Origin: Haladaptatus salinisoli
GTDB lineage: Archaea > Halobacteriota > Halobacteria > Halobacteriales > Haladaptataceae
Reading direction: 5' to 3'
DNA: 64,000 nucleotides
Assembly (NCBI RefSeq): GCF_020614375.1
Contig: NZ_CP085330.1
Coordinates: forward strand, 248,001 to 312,000
In this document: positions 8,488 to 17,755 of the stretch, piece by piece
Numbering within the stretch: the first letter of the stretch is position 1
Layout of the letters: every line of letters starts with the position of its first letter
Position numbers and translations under genes: made by a program
The notes under the pieces: model-generated
Database searches by the model: none
Seen by the model: only the letters and a program-made list of their open reading frames with translations
Told to the model about the DNA's origin: nothing

Positions 8488-9441
8488 TCAAATGGAGGGA
8501 AGGATTTCATCTGCCGCGACCCGATAGAATTCATCCTGCTCGTAACTCACGTCGGTGATGACCACGTGATCCGCACCCCTTGATTCCTGTACGCCGATCC
8601 ACCGTATCACATCGTCAGGCGATTCCGCGATGAGGAATGCGTTGTTCACGTCCTCACGTGAGACCCGCTTCGTCGAGGCTTGGAGTTCCCGGGGATCACT
8701 CTCGTCCAAATTCTCGGGGAGAACAGTCGAAGCGAACGAATCCATGATCCGATCAGTCAGCCGTTCTTTGTCCCCAAATCCGCCGACGGACTGAAATACG
8801 ACATCCCCGTCGCCTCCATGGTCGCGGTAGGGCCGTACCACTCGCGATTCGACGTCTGGAACGCCGGCGATAGTGATGAGATGATCCCCGTATTCGGCGG
8901 CGAGCCGAGCACTCCTTGGCCCCGTTGCGGCAAAATAAATCGGCATCTCCTGCTCGGGCTGTTCGTAGGGATAGATCGGTTTGAAGACGAAGTGCTCCCC
9001 GTCGTAGCCGAAGAAATCATCGCTCGACCAGTAGGTTCGGATAATATCTATCGCTTCTTCCATGCGATCAGCCCGCTCACTCCAAGACGGCCACTCGTCG
9101 ACGAACGGATGTTCGTTCATCCGTTCACCGGTTCCCACCCCAAGCCGGAATCGTCCCGGATACATCTCGTCGAGCGTTGCGGTCGCGTTGGCGATCACGA
9201 GCGGGTGATAGCGATACAACGGTGGCGTTACGAACACCCCTATCGGGATGGATTCGGTTCGTTCGAGTGCCGCCCCCAGCCACGACCAAGCGAATGGTGC
9301 GTGCCCGTCCGTGTGGAACCATGGCTGTAGATGATCGCCGAACCAGAGCGAATGAAAACCGGCCGCCTCCACCTTCTCCGCTTGATCGAGATAGTAGCCG
9401 GGCGGCTCGTACATCCCACCTAAGTCAATCCCCAGTTGCAT
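8488..9441 (-). CDS. LLM-class (luciferase-like) F420-dependent oxidoreductase
   Basis: A 317-residue TIM-barrel protein of the bacterial luciferase-like family. Family marks are the N-terminal strand MQLGIDLGG, the AEKVEAAGFHSLWFGDHL segment, a GRFRLGVGTGERMNE strand (about residues 97-111) and an AATGPRSARLAAEYGD phosphate-binding region. It most resembles F420-dependent glucose-6-phosphate dehydrogenase-like members (substrate prediction is inference). Haloarchaea make coenzyme F420. Transcribed with or parallel to the Gfo/Idh/MocA gene and divergent from the ABC operon, so a sugar or sugar-derived substrate is likely. Confidence 0.85.
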   Translation of the reverse strand: MQLGIDLGGMYEPPGYYLDQAEKVEAAGFHSLWFGDHLQPWFHTDGHAPFAWSWLGAALERTESIPIGVFVTPPLYRYHPLVIANATATLDEMYPGRFRLGVGTGERMNEHPFVDEWPSWSERADRMEEAIDIIRTYWSSDDFFGYDGEHFVFKPIYPYEQPEQEMPIYFAATGPRSARLAAEYGDHLITIAGVPDVESRVVRPYRDHGGDGDVVFQSVGGFGDKERLTDRIMDSFASTVLPENLDESDPRELQASTKRVSREDVNNAFLIAESPDDVIRWIGVQESRGADHVVITDVSYEQDEFYRVAADEILPSI

Positions 9442-9464
9442 ACCTCTGATTGGATCCCTTCGAT

Positions 9465-9477
9465 GTTAACCGTTAAC
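9465..9477. promoter_or_regulatory. GTTAACCGTTAAC palindrome in promoter of LLM gene
   Basis: A 13-base palindrome, two GTTAAC units around one C, sits 24-36 bp before the LLM start codon, where the TATA box should be. It could serve as both promoter element and operator. Confidence 0.35.
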
Positions 9478-9496
9478 TCGCATCATTCCGAGAACC

Positions 9497-9509
9497 CGTG
9501 AACAGGTAA
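9497..9509 (-). promoter_or_regulatory. 13-bp repeat, upstream copy B (TTACCTGTTCACG)
   Basis: Second exact copy of the element at 8452-8464, 55 bp upstream of the LLM oxidoreductase start and within the divergent intergenic region shared with the ABC operon. Confidence 0.5.
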
Positions 9510-9855
9510 GTTACCCTTCGAAGTCCGGCGACTGGAGAGAGCGAGTAGGGATGGAGAGTTCACGCTAACGGTGAGTACGCAGACGGAGTCGCGTCGATAC
9601 ACGTACGAGCCACGGTCGCGATGTAGCTCTGGCCGCGACAAAATCTCTCAAAAGGTCAGCTGATACCATATTACAAATCATTTCCATTTCGTCGAAAATT
9701 CTTGTACAAATTCAGTCGAGAAGCGCTCGAGCTCGCTCTTTGAGAAGTGATCTAACTTGTCAACGATATGCCTTAGAGAGCGAATGTATCGTATTTATTG
9801 TGTCGGAGTATTCAGGGCAAATTCTTTAATAGGTTCTTAGGCTACCCTCTCTTGG

Positions 9856-11277
9856 GTGGGGATCGTGACAAACAATAACACGACACAAGGGAAAAAACCG
9901 CGAATCTCTCGTCGGACGTTCCTCGCGACGACAGGTGCCGCCTCGACGACAGGATTGGCTGGATGTCTCTTCGGTTTCGACCAGGGCGGTTCTCAGGGTG
10001 GTACGAAGAGCGGACAAAACGCCGTCGAACTCACCTTCTGGCATCAGGAGAGTGTGCCCCACAGAGTGGAGGTTTTCAAGCGGTTTATCGACAAATTCAA
10101 CAGGGAAAACGACGGCATCAGGGTGTCCCAACAACCACAGAGTTGGGATGCCGTCTTCGGAAAGCTCACGAGCGCACTCAATACGGGCAACGAACCCGAT
10201 TTCATGTTCTCGCTGCCTGCGTTCACGATGACGTTCCAATCGCAGGGTGCCCTCGTCGACGTAGGGGAAATCGTGGACACGGTCGATAAAGACCGATCCT
10301 TGTTCGACAACACTGTCACACCGTTCAGGTATGACGGAGGAACGTGGGGCGTCCCGATGTGGGACATGGTCTTTCTAACCCACTATCGCACGGACAAATA
10401 CGGTGGACAATCCTGGTCCCCGCGGAATTGGCAGGAATGGCTCAAAGACGCGAGCAACGTCACGAATCAGGATCAAAGCAAGTACGGTATCGTTCTTCCC
10501 GCGAACAAGAATCTCTGGACTACCGAAAACCTCTATACACTGATGATCGAGAACGATGCCTACGTTTACGGGCCGGACGGGAAGATCATGTTCGATACCG
10601 AAGAGACCGTCGAGACGCTGGACTTCTACAAGCGAATGTTCAATCAGGCCAGTCCTCCGGAGGCGACCGCCTGGGACTGGGCGGAATGGGAACAGGCGTT
10701 GCTCCGCGATACGGGATACTCGACGAACGGCTTCTCGTCGTGGGTTCGAAGCCTTCAGGCGACACCGTTGGCCGACAAGTTCGGTGCGATCCAACAGCCT
10801 CCACCGAGGGAAGGGATGCCCTCTCGTTCCATCCACTACGTGAACAATATCATGGTGTTCAATGAGAAAAAGAAGAATGCGATTGGCACGTTCATCGAGT
10901 GGCTCCATCGCCCGGAGAACTACGGCGCTTGGCTCGCGGAGACCGAACCGACACTCTACCTACCCGTTACGGAAACCGGAAAGAACGCCAAGTCGTTCTG
11001 GGATCACGAACTGATACAGCGATATAGAGGGATGGTTCAAACCCAATTCGAGGCGCTTCCGAGGGCGTCCATCTACGGATTCAGGGATATCCACACGAAA
11101 AACAACCTCTACATCCCGAGCGTTGGGACACTAGAGGGCTCGCACGCGCTAGCCGAGGTCGTCCAGCAACTGGTGGTGAGGGATAAATCCCCTGAGGAAG
11201 CCGCCTCGTGGGGCCAGAACCATCTGGAAAACGTCCTCGGGGTCGGCCCGAGCAAGAAACTAAAGGGGCAAACGTGA
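9856..11277 (+). CDS. ABC transporter extracellular solute-binding protein (family 1, Tat lipoprotein)
   Basis: A 473-residue extracellular sugar-binding protein. The N-terminus has a twin-arginine motif (SRRTFLATTG, about residues 18-27) and a lipobox (GLAGC, Cys37), so it is exported folded and anchored by lipid. The mature part begins with the family-1 strand VELTFWHQES and has the hinge-region residues typical of disaccharide- and glycerol-phosphate-type binders. First gene of an operon with two permeases and an ATPase. The GTG at 9856 is 26 bp after a TATA-like box; GTG at 9865 is an alternative. Confidence 0.9.
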   Translation: MGIVTNNNTTQGKKPRISRRTFLATTGAASTTGLAGCLFGFDQGGSQGGTKSGQNAVELTFWHQESVPHRVEVFKRFIDKFNRENDGIRVSQQPQSWDAVFGKLTSALNTGNEPDFMFSLPAFTMTFQSQGALVDVGEIVDTVDKDRSLFDNTVTPFRYDGGTWGVPMWDMVFLTHYRTDKYGGQSWSPRNWQEWLKDASNVTNQDQSKYGIVLPANKNLWTTENLYTLMIENDAYVYGPDGKIMFDTEETVETLDFYKRMFNQASPPEATAWDWAEWEQALLRDTGYSTNGFSSWVRSLQATPLADKFGAIQQPPPREGMPSRSIHYVNNIMVFNEKKKNAIGTFIEWLHRPENYGAWLAETEPTLYLPVTETGKNAKSFWDHELIQRYRGMVQTQFEALPRASIYGFRDIHTKNNLYIPSVGTLEGSHALAEVVQQLVVRDKSPEEAASWGQNHLENVLGVGPSKKLKGQT

Positions 11278-12185
11278 GTTTCAGCGAATATCTTCCGGTT
11301 CGCCGGTTTCGCACGCGGGGAGATGGGCGGATGCGACTGGGGTTACTGCTCATACTTCCGGCAGTTCTCCTTGTTGCTATCTCCTTGATCTATCCGTTTC
11401 TCGGAGCGATCCAGCTCAGTTTTATGAATAGTTCGCTTAACGAATTTGTCGGTATTCAGAACTATCAAGCCATCTTCAGCGGGAACGCGTTCTGGTCGAC
11501 TGTGGTTAAGAGCTTCCTCTGGACAATCGCGAATCTGGTATTACAGGGCGTTGTCGGGATAGGGGTTGCACTGTTGCTCCATCGCAGTTTCTTCGGCCGC
11601 GATGCCGTTCGCACCGTCATGCTCATTCCATTCGTGGTGCCGACCGCGGTTACCGCAGTCGCATGGCAGTGGGTGCTGAACGGGACGTACGGGCCGATAA
11701 ACACCTGGTTATTAGGTGCCGACGTGATTCCTGCCAGTGTCAACCCGCTTTCGACGGCCTCGTTAGCGTTCCCAACGGTCATTTTGATCAACACGTGGCG
11801 ATGGGCACCGCTCGTGGCGCTGGTCGTCTTCGCAGTGCTACAAACGATCCCTCGGGAGGAGTACGAAGCCGCTCAAATCGAAGGTGCTGGAATGATCGCC
11901 GAGTTCTATCACGTTACCTATCCTCACCTTAAGAGTTCGATGCTCGTACTCGGCCTTATCGGATTCCTTCTCACGTTCAACATCTTCGACCTCATCTGGT
12001 TACTCACCGCGGGTGGCCCGGCAGGAATCACGACGACGCTCCCGGTGTTGATCTACGAGATGGCGTTCAACCTGCAGAACATCGGACTGGCGAGCGCGAT
12101 TAGCGTCGTTCTGTTCGTTATCCTGGTCGCTTTCGTCGTACTGTACTTCCGCCAACGTGAATTCAAGGAGAGTGAACTCGGATGA
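11274..12185 (+). CDS. Sugar ABC transporter permease (MalF/UgpA type)
   Basis: A 303-residue inner-membrane permease with six helices. The coupling motif is EYEAAQIEGAGMIAEFYHVTYPHL (EAA-G box, about residues 200-223), which docks on the ATPase. The GTG start at 11274 overlaps the binding-protein stop (GTGA) and gives the N-terminus VSFSEYLPVRRF; a longer open frame upstream is just overlap. Partner of the next gene. Confidence 0.9.
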   Translation: MSFSEYLPVRRFRTRGDGRMRLGLLLILPAVLLVAISLIYPFLGAIQLSFMNSSLNEFVGIQNYQAIFSGNAFWSTVVKSFLWTIANLVLQGVVGIGVALLLHRSFFGRDAVRTVMLIPFVVPTAVTAVAWQWVLNGTYGPINTWLLGADVIPASVNPLSTASLAFPTVILINTWRWAPLVALVVFAVLQTIPREEYEAAQIEGAGMIAEFYHVTYPHLKSSMLVLGLIGFLLTFNIFDLIWLLTAGGPAGITTTLPVLIYEMAFNLQNIGLASAISVVLFVILVAFVVLYFRQREFKESELG

Positions 12186-13024
12186 ACATTAACAAGTATA
12201 CCGCGTATCGTCGATTGACCGACCTGGCACGATTTACGTTGCTCGTCATCGTGCTCGTCGTGTTCCTCTTCCCGTTCTACTGGATGTTCAAATCGTCACT
12301 GGAACCGTCGGCGGTACTGTACGGGGATGTTCTCTTAATCCCGGCCGAATACACGACCCAGTATTACGAACGCGTTCTCCAGATCGGATTCCTCAACGCC
12401 GTGAAAAATAGTCTCATCGTCGCTATCGGAACGACAGTTCTGTCTACTGCGGTCTCTCTGTTGGGCGCATACAGTGTGCTTCGATATACGTATCCCGGAC
12501 GGGTGTTCGCGTCTCGGCTTATCCTCTTGACGTACATGTTCCCTCACGTCGCTCTCATCGTCCCGATGTACCAATTGGCGTCTACATTCGGGCTGCTCGG
12601 TAACCCGGTTACGCTCATCGTCATCCACTCGATGCTCGCACTGCCCTTTTCCCTTTGGATCCTTCAGGCGTTCTTCGAGGATATCCCTCGAGAACTCGAA
12701 GAGGCGGCGCTCGTCGAAGGGGCGACGGAGTTCGGGGCGTTCGTTCACATCACTGTTCCGCAGGCACTTCCTGGTATCATCGCCGCGGGGACGTTTTCCT
12801 TCATCCTGTCGTGGGGAGAGTACATGTTCGCCTATGTGCTAATGACGGACACGGCCAGTCACACCGTCCCCGTTGCGATCTATCAACTGCTCGGATCGTA
12901 CGCCATCGACTGGGGATTACTGAGCGCCGTCAGTGTCGTGGCGACCTTGCCGGTCCTGGCGTTGTTCTGGTTGATGGCGAAGTATCTCGGAAAAGGAATC
13001 GCCCGAGGAACGGGTGCACTGTAA
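12182..13024 (+). CDS. Sugar ABC transporter permease (MalG/UgpE type)
   Basis: A 280-residue six-helix permease, second half of the translocation pore. It carries FPFYWMFKSSLEP after helix 1, typical of MalG-like members, and the EEAALVEGATEFGAFVHITVP coupling box (about residues 175-195). Its ATG overlaps the previous stop (ATGA), so the two permeases are co-translated. Substrate class is carbohydrate by family; the exact sugar is unknown. Confidence 0.9.
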   Translation: MNINKYTAYRRLTDLARFTLLVIVLVVFLFPFYWMFKSSLEPSAVLYGDVLLIPAEYTTQYYERVLQIGFLNAVKNSLIVAIGTTVLSTAVSLLGAYSVLRYTYPGRVFASRLILLTYMFPHVALIVPMYQLASTFGLLGNPVTLIVIHSMLALPFSLWILQAFFEDIPRELEEAALVEGATEFGAFVHITVPQALPGIIAAGTFSFILSWGEYMFAYVLMTDTASHTVPVAIYQLLGSYAIDWGLLSAVSVVATLPVLALFWLMAKYLGKGIARGTGAL

Positions 13025-13026
13025 CC

Positions 13027-14133
13027 ATGGCACAAATCGAATTACGCAACATACGGAAACAGTTCGGCGATACGACTGCCGTCGATGGAATCGATGCGAC
13101 CATCTCGGAGGGATCGTATACGATGATCCTCGGCCCTTCCGGATGTGGCAAGACGACGACGCTCCGAATGATCGCGGGGTTAGAACGACCCACGGAGGGG
13201 GACATCCTGATGGATGGTGAAGTCGTGACGGATAAGCCGGCACGAAAGCGGGATCTCAGTCTCGTGTTCCAGAACCTTGCCCTCTGGGATCACAAGACGG
13301 TTCGCGAGAATATGGAATTCGGGCTAAAGATGCGTGATATCGGAAAGGACGAACGACAGAACCGCATCGATGAGATTGCGGGAATACTTCAGATCGAGGA
13401 CAAACTCGACGTGTCTCCGTCGACGCTCTCCGGCGGCCAACAACAGCGTGTCGCGCTCGGACGGAGCCTCGTCCGTAAACCGGGCGTACTTCTCCTTGAT
13501 GAACCATTGTCGTCGCTCGACGAGCGGCTCCGACTCGAGATGCGAACTGAACTCGCTCGTATCCATCAGGAACTGGATGTCACGTTCGTTCACGTCACTC
13601 ACAATCAGGAGGATGCGATGACGATCGCCGACGAAATACTCCTGATGAACGAAGGGCGGGTGCAGCAGTTCGACCGGGCGTTGAACTTGTATCACCGGCC
13701 CGCCAATGAGTTCGTCGCCAATTTCATCGGTACGCCGAGCATGAACCTATTCGACGCGGAGTTCGTCGACGATACTGACGTGTATCTTGATGCCGGGGCG
13801 TTTAGACTGACGATTCCGGAGGATATGTCGGATCGATACCGTGGACACGTCGTGGAGGATCAAATCCGTGTTGGAATCCGCCCCGATACTCTTCGGTTCG
13901 ATGCACGGGGACGAAACGGAGACCCATCGTTCGACGCCTCGGTTTCAATAATCGAGACGTTCGGAGATTACAACTGGTATTACCTTGACGCCGGGTTGGA
14001 GGACGATATTGTGGTTCAATCGGCGGACGAACGGGTGATGGACTCGGTGGGGACGGGAGATTCGGTCACCCTCTCCATCGGAGCCGACAGGATCCACCTG
14101 TTCGACAAATCGAGCGGAACGCGGATTGTCTGA
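13027..14133 (+). CDS. Sugar ABC transporter ATP-binding protein (UgpC/MsmK type)
   Basis: A 368-residue ATPase that energises the two permeases. Walker A is GPSGCGKTT (residues 36-44), the signature is LSGGQ (134-138), Walker B is LLLDEP (155-160), and the switch His is in VTHNQEDAM. Residues after about 240 form the OB-fold TOBE domain of the CUT1 family (ATPases often regulated through this domain). The ATG at 13027 starts two bases after the previous stop; the frame is open much further upstream but that is permease overlap. Confidence 0.92.
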   Translation: MAQIELRNIRKQFGDTTAVDGIDATISEGSYTMILGPSGCGKTTTLRMIAGLERPTEGDILMDGEVVTDKPARKRDLSLVFQNLALWDHKTVRENMEFGLKMRDIGKDERQNRIDEIAGILQIEDKLDVSPSTLSGGQQQRVALGRSLVRKPGVLLLDEPLSSLDERLRLEMRTELARIHQELDVTFVHVTHNQEDAMTIADEILLMNEGRVQQFDRALNLYHRPANEFVANFIGTPSMNLFDAEFVDDTDVYLDAGAFRLTIPEDMSDRYRGHVVEDQIRVGIRPDTLRFDARGRNGDPSFDASVSIIETFGDYNWYYLDAGLEDDIVVQSADERVMDSVGTGDSVTLSIGADRIHLFDKSSGTRIV

Positions 14134-15305
14134 TGCCATTTCGCTGCTCACACTGCCGGGAAATACAATCGCCCGCGACGGCCGTTTGTCCGCGCTGTGG
14201 TGGATTCATTCAGTACGAAGCGGCGACCGGTGCGGAGTTGCGAGCTGCCGTGGATGGTGATTTCCGGGCAGCGCTTCCCTCCTTTGACGCCGAAATAACG
14301 GCGGGAGAGGGTGAAACGCCGCTCGTGGACCTCGCTGTGGGGCAAGACGACCGACGGATCGGATCGAACGTGACCGCAAAACTGGAGTCGTTGAACCCGA
14401 CGTGTTCGTTCAAGGATCGCGGGAGCGCACTCGCCGTCTCGGCAATCCGCAGTTCGGAGACGTCCTTCGAAGCCGTCGTCGTCGCGAGCACCGGAAATAC
14501 TGCAACGAGTGTCGCCGCGTATGCCGCGCGCGCCGATATCCCCTGTGCAATTCTCGTGCCTGCGGGACCCTCCTCGGCCAAACTCGCACAGGCCGCAGCG
14601 CACGACCCCACGATTTTCACCGTCGATGGAACGTTCAGCGATTGTTTCGATCTCAGTCAACGCGTCGCGGACGAGCGCGTATTGAACGCGACGGCGGTCT
14701 ATTCCGCGAATGCATTCGTCGCATCCGCGAACCGGACCGTCGCGTTCGAACTTGTCCACCGACTCGGTAAGACTCCCGATTGGGTTTCAGTTCCAGTCGG
14801 TGCTGGGCCACTTCTAGGCGGGGTGTATCTCGGGTTTCGCGAACTGCGGGATGCGGGAATCACGGGCTCGGTACCCCGGATGCTCTGCGTGCAGGCAATG
14901 GGATGTCACCCAATCGTTCGGGCCGTCGAAGACGAGACACCGGTTACGTCGTGGGATCGTCCGATTCGGACGAACATCGGGGCAATCGCTGACCCACTCC
15001 GTGGATATGCCGAAGACGGTGAACACACTCGGCAGGCGATCCTTGCGAGCAGCGGAACAGCGGTCGCACTCGATGACGCGACGATCAAGTCGTGGCAGAA
15101 GACGTTGGCGTCCGAAGGAATTTACGCGGAATCGGCGAGTGCGGCGAGTGTCGCGGCGATTGCCCACTGTGATGCCGTTGCAGAGGACCATTCCGCCGTC
15201 GCGCTCGTTACCGGGCACGGTTTGAAAGAGCCATCGAGCAACGAAGTGCCGACCAAGGACATCGATACGGATATCGACACCGTTCGGGACGCGCTTCTCA
15301 ACTGA
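14133..15305 (+). CDS. Threonine-synthase-like PLP enzyme with N-terminal zinc ribbon
   Basis: A 390-residue fold-type II PLP enzyme. Two Cys pairs (CSHC at 5-8, CPRC at 19-22) form a zinc ribbon; the PLP lysine is Lys94 in TCSFKDRG; ASTGNTATSVAAYA is the phosphate/substrate loop. These match archaeal ThrC-like enzymes, which convert O-phosphohomoserine to threonine, but relatives act on other beta/gamma-substituted amino acids. The ATG shares its A with the ATPase stop (TGATG), so it is translated as part of the sugar operon. That context is odd for threonine synthesis and suggests a catabolic role, perhaps on an amino-acid-like or phosphorylated compound. Confidence 0.8.
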   Translation: MPFRCSHCREIQSPATAVCPRCGGFIQYEAATGAELRAAVDGDFRAALPSFDAEITAGEGETPLVDLAVGQDDRRIGSNVTAKLESLNPTCSFKDRGSALAVSAIRSSETSFEAVVVASTGNTATSVAAYAARADIPCAILVPAGPSSAKLAQAAAHDPTIFTVDGTFSDCFDLSQRVADERVLNATAVYSANAFVASANRTVAFELVHRLGKTPDWVSVPVGAGPLLGGVYLGFRELRDAGITGSVPRMLCVQAMGCHPIVRAVEDETPVTSWDRPIRTNIGAIADPLRGYAEDGEHTRQAILASSGTAVALDDATIKSWQKTLASEGIYAESASAASVAAIAHCDAVAEDHSAVALVTGHGLKEPSSNEVPTKDIDTDIDTVRDALLN

Positions 15306-15505
15306 ACTCCGTGTACTCGGCAATAATTCTGGATAACGTGCGGATGCAGCCGTCATCATCGCTCATGTCGAGTCGACGACATGCACGCGGAAGCAACCCT
15401 TTAGCCCATTGTTACCGAAAAGCAGTATGTGCCGACGATTGAAGCGGAGCAAAGACGCGGTTCTAACCGAATCCCGAACGCAAGCAAGGTGGGAGTGATC
15501 AACTC

Positions 15506-16555
15506 GTGAGCGCCGATATTGGAATCGTCGGATTAGCATCGTTTTACGGTCCCGCCTATGCCGAGTGCGCGGCCCGCGAGGGTGACGTCTCGGTGACTGC
15601 CGTGGTACAGGGCGAGGCGACCAACGACCAACTCGCGCGCCTCTCCCGACCGACGGCGGCAGCATTCGCATCCGACTACGACTGTACTATCTACGATTCG
15701 GTGGCTGAACTGCTGGACGATGCTTCGGTGGATGCTGTGGTCGTCGCGAGTCGGACTACGCGCCGTGCCGACGACGCGATTCGAGCACTCCAATCGAAGC
15801 GACCCGTTCTCACAGGGAAACCGGCGGCCGCACATGCGAGCGACGCACGACGATTGGCCAAAGTAGCATCCGACGCGAATCTTCCGACTGTCACGACGAG
15901 TCCGGCGCGTTTCGATGATGCAGTCCAAGGACTTTCCGAACGAGTCGAGCGTGGTGAGATCGGTAATGTACTTCGTGCTACTGCTTCGATCAGACACGAT
16001 CGCGTCCCTGAAGCGGGGATAGAGGCAAACGCCGAACACGCCCCCGGGGAGGCTGGCTCCGCCTACGCAATGGCATTTTACACCGCAGACGCACTGCTCT
16101 GGCTGATCGAATCGGAACCAAAACGTGTATATGCGGAGTATAGTAACCGGAACACGCCGTATAGTTCGCATCCCGATTTGGGGGTTGCGACGGTTCAGTT
16201 CGAAAACGGGAGTATCGGTTCGATGACGATGACTTACTCAACTGACTGTCGGGATCCACTTGGCAACTGGGAGTTCGAAGTCGTCGGGAGCGACGGAATG
16301 ATCAGAACCCGACAGGAGGGTTATGAAGGGATTCACTGGCAGGGCGAATCCGCCAACCGAGTACCGATGCTGTTTAAACGGACACAGAGTCCCGTATTGG
16401 AACGACAATTCACGGCGTTTGTCGATGCAGTACGGGAGAACGGCGAGTTCGATGCGGTTCCTCCCTCTCCACATCACACCGCAAAGGCACTCGCTCTCTG
16501 TGAAGCGTGGGAACGGTCGGCTGAAAGGAAGAAACCGGAAATTTTCGATTATTGA
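15506..16555 (+). CDS. Gfo/Idh/MocA family oxidoreductase
   Basis: A 349-residue enzyme with a degenerate N-terminal Rossmann motif (IGIVGLASFYGPAYAECA) and a C-terminal Gfo/Idh/MocA domain. The EKP motif is replaced by LTGKPAAAHA (about residues 99-108), keeping the Lys-Pro. The GTG start at 15506 lies 200 bp after the threonine-synthase-like gene, so it may be the last operon gene or have its own promoter. Only distantly similar to the family member at 7295, so the two probably act on different intermediates. Substrate unknown. Confidence 0.8.
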   Translation: MSADIGIVGLASFYGPAYAECAAREGDVSVTAVVQGEATNDQLARLSRPTAAAFASDYDCTIYDSVAELLDDASVDAVVVASRTTRRADDAIRALQSKRPVLTGKPAAAHASDARRLAKVASDANLPTVTTSPARFDDAVQGLSERVERGEIGNVLRATASIRHDRVPEAGIEANAEHAPGEAGSAYAMAFYTADALLWLIESEPKRVYAEYSNRNTPYSSHPDLGVATVQFENGSIGSMTMTYSTDCRDPLGNWEFEVVGSDGMIRTRQEGYEGIHWQGESANRVPMLFKRTQSPVLERQFTAFVDAVRENGEFDAVPPSPHHTAKALALCEAWERSAERKKPEIFDY

Positions 16556-16757
16556 GTTCCAGCCCAGCCGTTATTCCGTCAGATACTATCGAATAAAAGC
16601 CTTGAGGTTGGGTTAAGAATCGAAGAAAGCGCCAAGAAAATAGTTGCTGATCGATATTTCATCAGAAATCAACTCCTCCCGCTACTTTTGCGAGATATTC
16701 TCGGCTTTGACATCCCTGTCTGTGAATTTGCACTATGCCGAAACGTGTTGTGAAGAA

Positions 16758-16913
16758 CTATCGTCCCGTATAGATATTTGTGCTTCCGCACTCGGGACAC
16801 TGTGTGAGCATTCCAACGGGCGGATGCGATACCTTCTTCCAACTATCACCCGCTGGCGCTTCGAAACCACACCGAAGACATCGAAGTTGCTGTCGATCAG
16901 TGGATTTGGCCAT
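16758..16913 (-). CDS. Small zinc-ribbon protein (CPxCG-related)
   Basis: A 51-residue protein from ATG at 16913. Two metal-binding pairs, LRCLRCGFEAP and QCPECGS, make one zinc ribbon, typical of the many short CPxCG-related zinc finger proteins of haloarchaea. Some of these affect stress response or motility in Haloferax; this one has no known role. It lies antisense to the end of the carbohydrate operon's downstream region. Confidence 0.65.
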   Translation of the reverse strand: MAKSTDRQQLRCLRCGFEAPAGDSWKKVSHPPVGMLTQCPECGSTNIYTGR

Positions 16914-17066
16914 AGTGGTATTCATTCACACGGGTAGATAGCCTTTCGGGGAACCCTGCTCGAAATTGGCGAAACCTAGAGGCTGAAAGTACCCTACGGA
17001 GCCGGCTGCAAGCGAACTTCTAACGCACTGCACATACTGTCTTGGATACAAGAGGGGGCTCAACTG

Positions 17067-17443
17067 ATGCTAGAGTGGGTACAATCGCTTATCGCGTCGC
17101 CGGGCGGAAGTGACGGGAGTGGCGAGGCAGTCGATCAAAACGAAGATTCCGACGTCGCTCGCCTCACGGACGCAGAGACGCGCTCCGAGTTCAGTCACGA
17201 ATATATATCGATAGTACGAACCTTGTCCACGCACTCTCGGATTGTTCGCCGACGCGCTTGTTGGAGGTTGGATGCGGGTACGGTCAGCTTACGCCGTGGA
17301 TCGCCGACTGTGCTGACGAGCACTACGCGATCGATCCTGCGCGGTCGCTGCTTTCAGCCGCCCATAGGAAGTATCCGGACGTGTGGTTCCAGCGCGCACG
17401 GGCGGAGATGCTCGAGCAAATACCACTCGATTTCAATCATTGA
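17067..17443 (+). pseudogene. Class I SAM methyltransferase remnant (frameshifted, truncated)
   Basis: The first frame starts MLEWVQSLIASPGG and runs to SHEYI near 17205. The next frame then continues YIDSTNLVHALSDCSP and LLEVGCGYGQLTPWIADC, the SAM-binding motif I of a class I methyltransferase, ending at 17443 after EQIPLDFNH. A small indel near 17205 split the gene and everything after motif II-III is missing. Not functional as read. Confidence 0.65.
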
Positions 17444-17755
17444 AAGTCCTCAAGCACAATGCTCTGTGCGATCAGAAGGAGGCCGAGGCCAAGTACAAGG
17501 AGGATAACTGGAGCTAATATTAGCAGCAAGCCAATGATGAAAACGTGCTACGAATGATAGCTTTTGAATCTCGAAATCAATCTTGCCGTTTTTAACCATT
17601 CTTAATCTTCTATCGTTAAACTGGAGAAAAGCTACGACGCGAATAGTTATATATTATCCTATAAATTTCGAATTTGACTCCGCTAGTGATTGAAAAGCAA
17701 TAATCAAAATTAGTCCACCACCTATTTTCCTCGAGTACTCGTCCTCGACTCAAGG
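17444..17755. other. AT-rich intergenic stretch without a recognisable gene
   Basis: About 310 bases, clearly more AT-rich than the surroundings, between the methyltransferase remnant and the convergent ZIP gene. I see no reading frame with coding character and no repeat. Confidence 0.4.

Larger units (their letters stand above)
9442..9855. other. Divergent promoter region of the carbohydrate locus
   Basis: No gene is visible in these 414 bases. They hold the LLM promoter with the GTTAAC palindrome and 13-bp repeat at the left, an AT-rich middle, and at the right a TCTTTAATAG box (about 9821-9830) roughly 26 bp before the GTG at 9856, consistent with a leaderless start for the binding-protein gene. 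Confidence 0.5.
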
